In this document: one piece after another, positions 57,715 to 64,000 of the stretch
How positions within the stretch are numbered: the stretch's first letter is position 1
Layout of the letters: each line of letters starts with the position of its first letter
Source of the DNA: Neelides folsomi
Lineage: Eukaryota > Arthropoda > Collembola > Neelipleona > Neelidae
DNA: 64,000 nucleotides
Reading direction: 5' to 3'
Assembly: GCA_034687125.1 (NCBI GenBank)
Contig: JAQGBZ010000076.1
Span: 158,649-222,648 of the forward strand
Position numbers and translations under genes: made by a program
Notes under the pieces: generated by a model
The model's database searches: none
What the model was told of the DNA's origin: nothing
The model's input: the letters and a program-made list of their open reading frames with translations, nothing else

Positions 57715-58429
57715 CTCGAAAGTTAGTTTAAATAAAAAAGAACTAATTTATATTATGCCAAATAGGGATATATTTATAGATGTTTTTGTGTTCCATTTTA
57801 CAAAACGTCCTAAATCTATCATTTTATTGGCATTTGACTCACAATGTACTCATGTATATTGATTAAATTTTATTTCCATTACGTAAATACCATTCTTTAT
57901 TTCTGTACATAATATAAAAAACAGATTATAATTCAATGACATTCTTGTTATTCAAATAAACATTAAGATATACCGAAATTGTAAATATTTTTGTCAATTT
58001 CAGATTTTCAAATTTCAGATTAAACCGCTATGAACAATATTACACTTAACATATAAATATTAATTATATAACATTACATGTTTAGGTATAGCATACATGC
58101 ATAATTATTCATATTTATCATAAACACGAACAATTAAAAAAAGGCCTTTGACATGCTCTATTAACATCTCTTATTTAATTACTTTGTTCCCATAATTCTT
58201 ATGAAAAATAATCATGTCAAATTCATAGTAAACATGATTTAAGTTTAAGTCAATATTATTTATGAATGGACTATTGCTTATTATTACTTACTTCCAATTG
58301 GAGATTATTTGGAATGAAAATTAAACACGGAAGCAAATAAATAAATGGATCAGATTCTTTAAACTGTATTTATTTAAATTCAATTCATTCAGACTTGAGC
58401 ATTTGTCAAACAAATTGAAGTATTTTAAG
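57715..58429. promoter_or_regulatory. Shared upstream region of two divergent secreted-protein genes
   Basis: About 715 bases between the starts of the Ala/Lys-rich gene (minus) and the Ala/Asn/Gln-rich gene (plus). It should contain both promoters. No specific site was identified. Confidence 0.35.
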
Positions 58430-59731
58430 ATGAAGCTCATCATACTTCTAGGTAATTTGATCATACGCTTGAAGATGTTATAATCTCTTACAAATATATT
58501 TTACTATAATTCATATGCATTTTAAACATTTCAATTTTTTTATTACTTTTCTTAATTTTAGTTGGAGTAGCCTTAGCTCATGGCGCATCACTTGGTATGT
58601 TTTTGAAGTAATTTTATATTAAAATTTACGTACATTTATTTTTAAAGGACCACATTTTTATAAAATGTGTCATAATCGATAATCAATAAAATAATTCCAT
58701 TACCATATTACAAATCTCACTGATGAAAATACCACGTGGAATGACCCACTTTGCATTTTAAAGTTGCCTCTTCCATTTCCTTGTAGAAGGACATGGCGGA
58801 ATATTGACATTTTCCTATGAAATTCATGTATTAAATTGTTTAGTTTATTCCTAGTATTAACGAGCACTTATGAATAAATTGTAAAGATGTGATATTTAAA
58901 AATAAAATAAAATAGCCCGTTCCATGCAAGGAAGTGCAAGTGGTAGTGGTTATGGTGGTGCTGGTATTATGGGTAAATATCGGAACTACAGATATTTATG
59001 AATATAAAGTATAATTATTAAATTAACCTAATGATTATATATTAAATATTTAAAATATTACAGGAAGAAAAAAACGTTCAACATCACAAATGGGAGCTGA
59101 AAGAAGTGTACAAGTTAATGCTGATGCAAATGTTCAAAGCAATGCCGAAGCCCAAATGATGGCAAATGCACAATCTCAAGCATCCGCCAGAATGGCCGCA
59201 GAAGCTGAAGCAAATGCCCAATCTCAAGCAAATGCCCAAGCAGAAGGAAGTGCAAATGCCAACACTCAAGGAGGTGGAATGATGACTTTAGAAATGCAAG
59301 CAGAACAAGACGGGAGAGCTCAAGCTGAAGCAAATGTCAAGGTCAAGCTAATGCCAATGCAAACATTCAAGTAAATATGAGTGCGAGTGGCAGCATGGGA
59401 ATGGGTAAATCTTTATATTGAATAATAAAATGAATCTGCACTATTTGTAGGCTGAGTATTTCTTTTCCGTTTGAATTTGAGAGAAGTCCATGCTGGAAAA
59501 GTAAAACTCAGCACAATCTATCTGTATACGTATATTGATACTTATTCATAGTTTGTAAACCAAGGAAGTGCAAACATTCAAGGAGGTGCCGGTGGGGGTG
59601 GCATGGTTATGATTCAAGGAGAGGAAGCAAGGGCTAAAGCCGAAGCTGAAGCAAAAGCCAGTGGAAGCGCAAACATTCAAGCTCAAGGAAGTGCTGGAGG
59701 TGGCGCTAGTACATGTATGTGGGTAACTTAA
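58430..59731 (+). CDS. Secreted Ala/Asn/Gln/Gly-rich protein, frame broken in exon 4
   Basis: Exons 58430-58451, 58562-58594, 58916-58972, 59064-59404 and 59565-59731 join in phase 1. It starts with a signal peptide (MKLIILLVGVALAHG), then a Gly/Ser-rich piece, GRKKRS (a possible furin-type cleavage site), and repeats such as ANAQSQA, EAEANAQSQANAQ and GSANANTQ. In exon 4 near 59337 one base appears to be missing: the expected GTNCAAGGT reads GTCAAGGT, and the original frame stops at 59374. Read across the shift, the sequence continues ANANIQVNMSASGSMGM and then exon 5 (SANIQGGAGGGG, ...KAEAEAKASGSANIQ). It is either a truncated allele, a young pseudogene or a sequencing indel. The composition is silk-like. 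Confidence 0.65.
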
Positions 59732-60767
59732 CAAATTAAATACTAAATTATTCCATTATATAATTTTTAATTCATATTGTACAATTGTTAAGTAAAGTTA
59801 AGTAACAATTTATTTATATTCAAATATGGAAGTGTGCAAATTTGTGAAATATTTTATAGGAAGGAAATAAAGGTCCAATATGTGAAATGATGTTTTCCCA
59901 TTGTTAAAGCTGTGGATTCTTTAATCGATGTTCTAATCTTCATAAAATTTTATTAGCCTTATTATTTATAATAATTTATTTATTATTTATTTATAATTAT
60001 AATTCAATTTTGTTAACAACTTTAATAAGAAGTCAAAAAAATTATTTATTAAAAAGATCGGAAAATATATTTTTGTATTATGTATGGTATCATCAATGTT
60101 GCCATTTATCTTAGATTTAGATTAGATCCACATTTTTGGATCTATACGGAGGCTTAGTTATTGAAGAAGCTTTAAAATGGGACAATTAACAATGAGTTCA
60201 CAAATGCTATATAAGATAACTAACTATTCAATATAATTATTATCATTACATTGGTACATCATGACATGACGTTTGACAATATCTGCCACAAAACGGGAAA
60301 TCGTTGCCCTTAAAGGAGAAATGATTGCTTGCCCGAAAACAGGCAACGGTTTCCGTTTTTCGGTCATCTGTTGCCACTTGCCACAAAACGTGCACTATTG
60401 CCTCAAACGAGTAACGTTTTTGTCAGACGAGATTTGTAAATATGTAGGATAAGTATTCACTTAACTTTGCTTAACTAATTTAATTTATTTAAGGTGAATT
60501 GTTAATTGATTATAAACAAATGTATTTCCCCTAATTGTATTGAATTTATTGAATTGAAATAACGAAATAAGTATATACCTATCTGTAAATAATAACGCTA
60601 ATAATATAAATAAATAAAATACTAATGCTACAAATTTGTTACATTATTTGCCATTTTATTGTGATTAGAATTTAGGATACATGGTTTTCAGTCCAAATAA
60701 GTACATTGAAAGAATTTAAAAGAAGTTTAATTGAGGGAAATCGAATTATTGAGATAACACGAAGGAT
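59732..60767. other. Intergenic region with a GC-richer repeated-word patch
   Basis: Around 60280-60415 the words GCCACAAAACG, TTGCC and AAACG recur in both orientations within otherwise AT-rich DNA. No gene was recognised. Could be a transposon fragment. Confidence 0.4.
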
Positions 60768-61330
60768 TCAGCAACAGCAGCCGCCACCACATTGACCGTA
60801 CACTTGACACATCCAGATGTTACGCTCGCAGAACCACCGACGTTGGTAATCCATTCCGATCAGCTTTCCCATCTTTGTCTCCTCGCAGCACTGAAATAAA
60901 TAGGAGATTAAATATCATGAATAATTTAACAATTTTATAAATTGAAATCGGATAATTAACTAAAGGTAATTTAATTAACAATTTAATTAATTCTTAACTC
61001 ACTCGATCGTAAGAAGGAAGGAAGGGTTTGTAGCAGACGGAACGGCGGGTGTTGCAACAAAGCTTCTGGTAACACGGATCAGACATCAAGCACGAGATGT
61101 TCGTCTGAAAATAAAAATAAATCATGAATAAATTGAACATTTAAATGATTGTCGATGTATTAAATGTTTGACAAAATGAATTACAAACTGTAGTTCATTT
61201 TCACTTGAAATTTGCGTTATTCGAAAACAACAATTAATTTGGGTGAATTGATAGAAAAATAAACGAAAGAAGGAGAGTAATTGTAACTTACACCGTTGCA
61301 GCCACCGCAGCATCCTCCTCCGCAAGACAT
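60768..61330 (-). CDS. Cys/Gly-rich small protein
   Basis: Exons 61292-61330, 61003-61104 and 60768-60890 join in phase 0 to 87 residues. The N-terminus is MSCGGGCCGGCNG with no signal peptide. The centre is a normal-complexity Cys-containing domain (ISCLMSDPCYQKLCC..., CCEETKMGKLIGMDYQRRWFC, WMCQVYGQC). The C-terminus is GGGCCC. Seventeen cysteines or more suggest heavy disulfide cross-linking or metal binding. The family is unknown to me. It is paired with the divergent Cys/Gly-rich gene at 62087, and both carry CGG-type ends and the same upstream DR1 motif, so they are probably co-regulated. Confidence 0.72.
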
Positions 61331-61351
61331 TATTGGAAGTTTGTTGGGGAA

Positions 61352-61364
61352 AGGTCAAAGGTCA
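61352..61364 (-). promoter_or_regulatory. DR1 nuclear-receptor-type site, minus-strand gene
   Basis: AGGTCAAAGGTCA on the plus strand is a perfect direct repeat of AGGTCA spaced by one base, the known binding site of HNF4/RXR(USP)-type receptors. It is 22 bases before the ATG of the gene at 60768-61330. Confidence 0.5.
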
Positions 61365-62009
61365 CTTAGAATTTGGAAAATGGGGAGAAAATTTAGAGAA
61401 AAGGAGAGAAAATTAAAATTTTAGAGGAAGGAATTTGACCTCCTTCCCCATGTTTATTAAACTGAAAGTTGTCATGAACTTGTTGAATCAAAGTTTTTAA
61501 TTAAATTAATTCAATTTGATTAATCCAAATATTTACATTTTTAATCGATTATAACCATGTTTAAGCAATGCAATATAACTTAATCCAATCCTTAATGTTA
61601 GACAATGTTGTTAATAAACTCTTAATTTAAAGCAAAGAGGAACATTAATTTAAATTACGAGATATCTGTAGTTTACTAAAAACCTCGTTATAAGTTTAAG
61701 TCTTTCTTTTGTGCAATTCAATAAATTCTTAAATTAAACAATTAATATAAATTTAATCATAGTATAGAGAAACAATTTAAATAAATGTTAAATGATGATT
61801 AAACAACATTAAATGGAATAAATTGAAGATAAAGTTAAGTTTTGGGAACGTTTTTGTACATTGAGTTTTTAAATGAATTTGGTTGTCAAGCTAAATTACA
61901 CCCCAAACAGGGAATTTTGAATGTAAAGACCCGGAAAGGAAAAAAGTTGAGTTTTCAGTTTCTCATTGTCACTCGCCCAATTCGGACCTCTTTTTCTTTC
62001 CTCTCCTTC

Positions 62010-62022
62010 TGACCTTTGACCT
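62010..62022 (+). promoter_or_regulatory. DR1 nuclear-receptor-type site, plus-strand gene
   Basis: TGACCTTTGACCT is the exact reverse complement of the site at 61352-61364. It lies about 65 bases before the ATG of the gene at 62087, so each gene of the divergent pair has the site in the same orientation relative to its own transcription. Confidence 0.5.
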
Positions 62023-62086
62023 TTCCTCTCCAAATTTCAAGTGTCGTTTTCTTAGTTTATTTTAACTAACCAACCCAATTACAAAC

Positions 62087-62782
62087 ATGTGTGGCGGAGG
62101 CTGTGGAGGCTGCGGTGGCTACTGCGGATGCCAAAAACCCGTAAATTCCTTTTTGTCAGATAATTTTCATTCTTTTTCAATTTTCTCTCAATTTTCTCAA
62201 AAAGTTCATTTTCACCTTTTGACCTTTTGATTTTATAACATTTACTTCATTTTCTCCCATTTTCTTCTTTTTACACTTTTCTTGATTTTCTGTCATTTTC
62301 TTGATTTTCTCTCATTTTCTTTTGATGTTTAATATTTTAATCCATTTTAATTTAGATTTAATTTATTGTCTTTGGATTGTATTATTAATCGTTTTTCTTG
62401 TTTTTCAGTTCTGTTGTTCTTACGCGACTCCTCCATGCTGCTGTTGTCCGACCTGGCACACCAAGGCTTGTCTCACTGGAATCTCCTGCTGTTCACCTTG
62501 TGGATGTGGAGGCTGCGGCGGCTGTGGTAATTAGACACTCGTTAATCATTTAACCATTTTCACTTAATTTTTTTGTTTTAATATAATTTCACTATTTTCT
62601 TTTGAATTATATTCTCAAAATATGTTTATTTTGTTTTAGGTGGTGGGAAATCGTGTGGAGGATGCTGTGGCGGTTGCAATCCCTGTAGCTGCCTTCCTCC
62701 TGCTCCAATCACTCTTAAGTACACCGTCTGTGGAGGGACTTTCGGATGTTGCGGATGCGGCGGTGAGTGCTGTGGCTGTTAA
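62087..62782 (+). CDS. Cys/Gly-rich small protein
   Basis: Exons 62087-62140, 62409-62526 and 62640-62782 join in phase to 104 residues. The N-terminus is MCGGGCGGCGGYCGCQKP without a signal peptide. The centre reads FCCSYATPPCCCCPTWHTKAC, LTGISCCSPC and repeated CGGCGGC. The end has CGGTFGCCGCGGECCGC. More than a quarter of residues are Cys. Composition resembles keratin-associated or sperm-tail Cys/Gly proteins and some chorion proteins, but this is compositional and not evidence of homology. Being intracellular by prediction, it may become cross-linked in a structure such as cuticle scale, sperm tail or egg coat. Confidence 0.75.
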
Positions 62783-63288
62783 TTCAAACTTCCTCCTTCT
62801 TCGTGTATGACAATCATCTTTCCTATCCAAGACTCTTCCCATTTTAATGTCAATACCATTCATTTATATCAATAAAATCATGTAATTATTCATTAACAGT
62901 AACAATCCATCACAATAAAGTGACTTTGAGAAATCCAAATTAAAATCTTTTCATTTCTTAAAATTTCTAAGTCTTTGCATAATATCAGTCTGAGGCTTTC
63001 GTTAGGATTTCATAAATAGTCGAGCATTAGAATTCATTTTAGGTTGCATGTTTAAGTTTATAATGTTTGTCATCTTTTATCGCAATTATTTTGTAAAATA
63101 ACAAAAATTTCTAAGGAAACATCATGGATTAAAGATTTCTATTTCCCAATGGAATTTAAACTTTATATTTTTTATTTTTACGTGTATGTATGTTCATGTT
63201 CCGCTTTTTATTTTTCCTTTTTAATCAATTATAGAATTTACCATAGAATTGTGTAACAAAATTTATAGGTTACATATCAGATATCCGT
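62783..63288. other. Intergenic region
   Basis: A possible first exon with ATG at 63048 (MFKFIMFVIFYRNYF) ends at a GTAAAA donor, but its phase does not match the next exon cleanly, so it was not called. Confidence 0.35.
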
Positions 63289-63885
63289 ATGCCAGCAACA
63301 GCGGGCTTGTCTTCCACAAGGCCAACTTCAACTGAAATCACTTCGTCTACAGGACCAACTGACTCGACAACGGCTGAATCTACAACAACTACGACTTCAA
63401 CAACAACTACGACGACGACTACACCAACAACTACAACTCCGGCTCCACCAGTTGGCCTCGATGAAGAATGTCACACATATCCATACATGTATGACAAATA
63501 CATATCAATGAATTTGGCATTTGATGATTTTTATAAGAAGACCTTTGATGATTACGATAATAGCCAAAATCCTCCAATGTGCATAGAAGGTCACTATTGC
63601 CAATCACGTAAAGTTAATAATGTTACAAAGTGCACATGTCAACCTATTTTAACAAAAAACTCAACAACACACGAGACTCATACACAACTTAACAATGAAA
63701 CAAACAATGGAAATTTACATCTTTATCTTGAAATTAAACTATGTGACAAGATTTCTCTTTTGACCAAATTCGCTAAAATGAGTCTCTTTGATTTGGAAGA
63801 CATTCCAAAGAAATATCAAGATGAATTTACTAAATTGAACAAATCTGGTGAATATTGTCACTATAGGGTTATCTTTGTGAAATGA
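63289..63885 (+). CDS. Thr-rich mucin-like protein with a Cys-containing domain (5' end uncertain)
   Basis: The frame is open from an acceptor-like TTTATAG at about 63269 to a TGA at 63883-63885. The downstream Met at 63289 is used as provisional start, giving 198 residues. Residues ~10-53 are Ser/Thr-rich with long Thr runs (TTTTTSTTTTTTTT-type), typical of O-glycosylated linkers. The rest holds about six cysteines (EECHTYPYMYDKY, MCIEGHYCQSRK, TKCTCQP, IKLCDK, GEYCHYRV) and four NxT/S sites. No signal peptide is visible from this start, so an upstream exon is likely missing. No family was recognised. Confidence 0.55.
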   Translation: MPATAGLSSTRPTSTEITSSTGPTDSTTAESTTTTTSTTTTTTTTPTTTTPAPPVGLDEECHTYPYMYDKYISMNLAFDDFYKKTFDDYDNSQNPPMCIEGHYCQSRKVNNVTKCTCQPILTKNSTTHETHTQLNNETNNGNLHLYLEIKLCDKISLLTKFAKMSLFDLEDIPKKYQDEFTKLNKSGEYCHYRVIFVK

Positions 63886-64000
63886 GACATTGGGATTGGT
63901 CACGTGGTACTCGTCTAAAATGTATGGGATTTTCTTATAACACAAAAACGGCAGCCCGTAGGGTCCAAATGTGAATGTGATATGAAAGATATCCAAAAAA

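Larger units (their letters stand above)
61331..62086. promoter_or_regulatory. Bidirectional promoter region of the Cys/Gly-rich gene pair
   Basis: The ~755-base gap between divergent starts has mirrored ends: a C/T-rich tract and TGACCTTTGACCTTTCC precede each ATG in sense orientation (the minus-strand gene 22 bases and the plus-strand gene about 65 bases upstream). The middle is AT-rich. Confidence 0.5.

Noticed and set aside
63048-63100. Possible signal-peptide exon MFKFIMFVIFYRNYF for the mucin-like gene
   Set aside because: The donor phase does not match the downstream acceptor frame, so the join would break the reading frame.
1-64000. tRNA, rRNA, CRISPR arrays, bacterial operons
   Set aside because: No cloverleaf A/B-box pair, no rRNA-like block and no regularly spaced identical repeats were seen. 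The gene structure is eukaryotic throughout.

Overview
The window is AT-rich nuclear DNA of an animal. Nearly every gene is split by short GT-AG introns, many of them under 200 bases, and several carry N-terminal signal peptides. The gene content points to a non-insect arthropod, most likely a springtail (Collembola). It holds a tandem pair of Mu-class-like glutathione transferases (a class normally missing from insects), a mite group-7-allergen-like protein, a JHBP-type protein, a gustatory receptor locus and a large ionotropic receptor. The species assignment is inference.

Layout. 1-5 kb: the 3' end of a CAP/GAPR-1-like gene, then a C2H2 zinc-finger gene beside its broken copy. 5-13 kb: a RING/SIAH-like protein that also carries a ZZ finger, a GILT thiol reductase, and a small Cys-rich membrane protein whose intron holds a hAT-like element. 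13-17 kb: a gustatory receptor locus with two long alternative first exons and one shared pair of 3' exons, then a one-WAP-domain secreted protein. 17-25 kb: a lambda-crystallin/L-gulonate-dehydrogenase-like protein and a CUB-trypsin gene with a dead Tc1/IS630-like transposon in an intron. 25-32 kb: a 1-kb foldback element, a tetraspanin, an acidic orphan protein and an ionotropic receptor. 33-38 kb: two GSTs and the group-7-like protein. 38-50 kb: the SNF2-family factor TTF2/lodestar, an eight-Cys secreted peptide, a JHBP-like protein and an SLC26 anion transporter.

51-60 kb: a cluster of low-complexity secreted proteins. It contains a Q/A/I-rich repeat gene and its damaged copy, an Ala/Lys/Glu/Met-rich protein, and an Ala/Asn/Gln/Gly-rich protein. 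The three genes with a complete 5' end all have a phase-1 intron inside the signal peptide, which suggests a related set of silk-like or adhesive proteins. 60-64 kb: two divergent Cys/Gly-rich genes, each with a perfect DR1 nuclear-receptor half-site pair just upstream, and then a Thr-rich mucin-like gene running towards the window edge.

The genes do not form one pathway. Recurring themes are chemosensation (GR, IR), detoxification and lipid or hormone carriage (GSTs, TULIP-type proteins), secreted Cys-rich or protease proteins, and structural secretions. No tRNA, rRNA or CRISPR array was seen. All gene models were joined by hand from splice signals, reading phase and family similarity recalled from memory. 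No alignment or transcript data were available.
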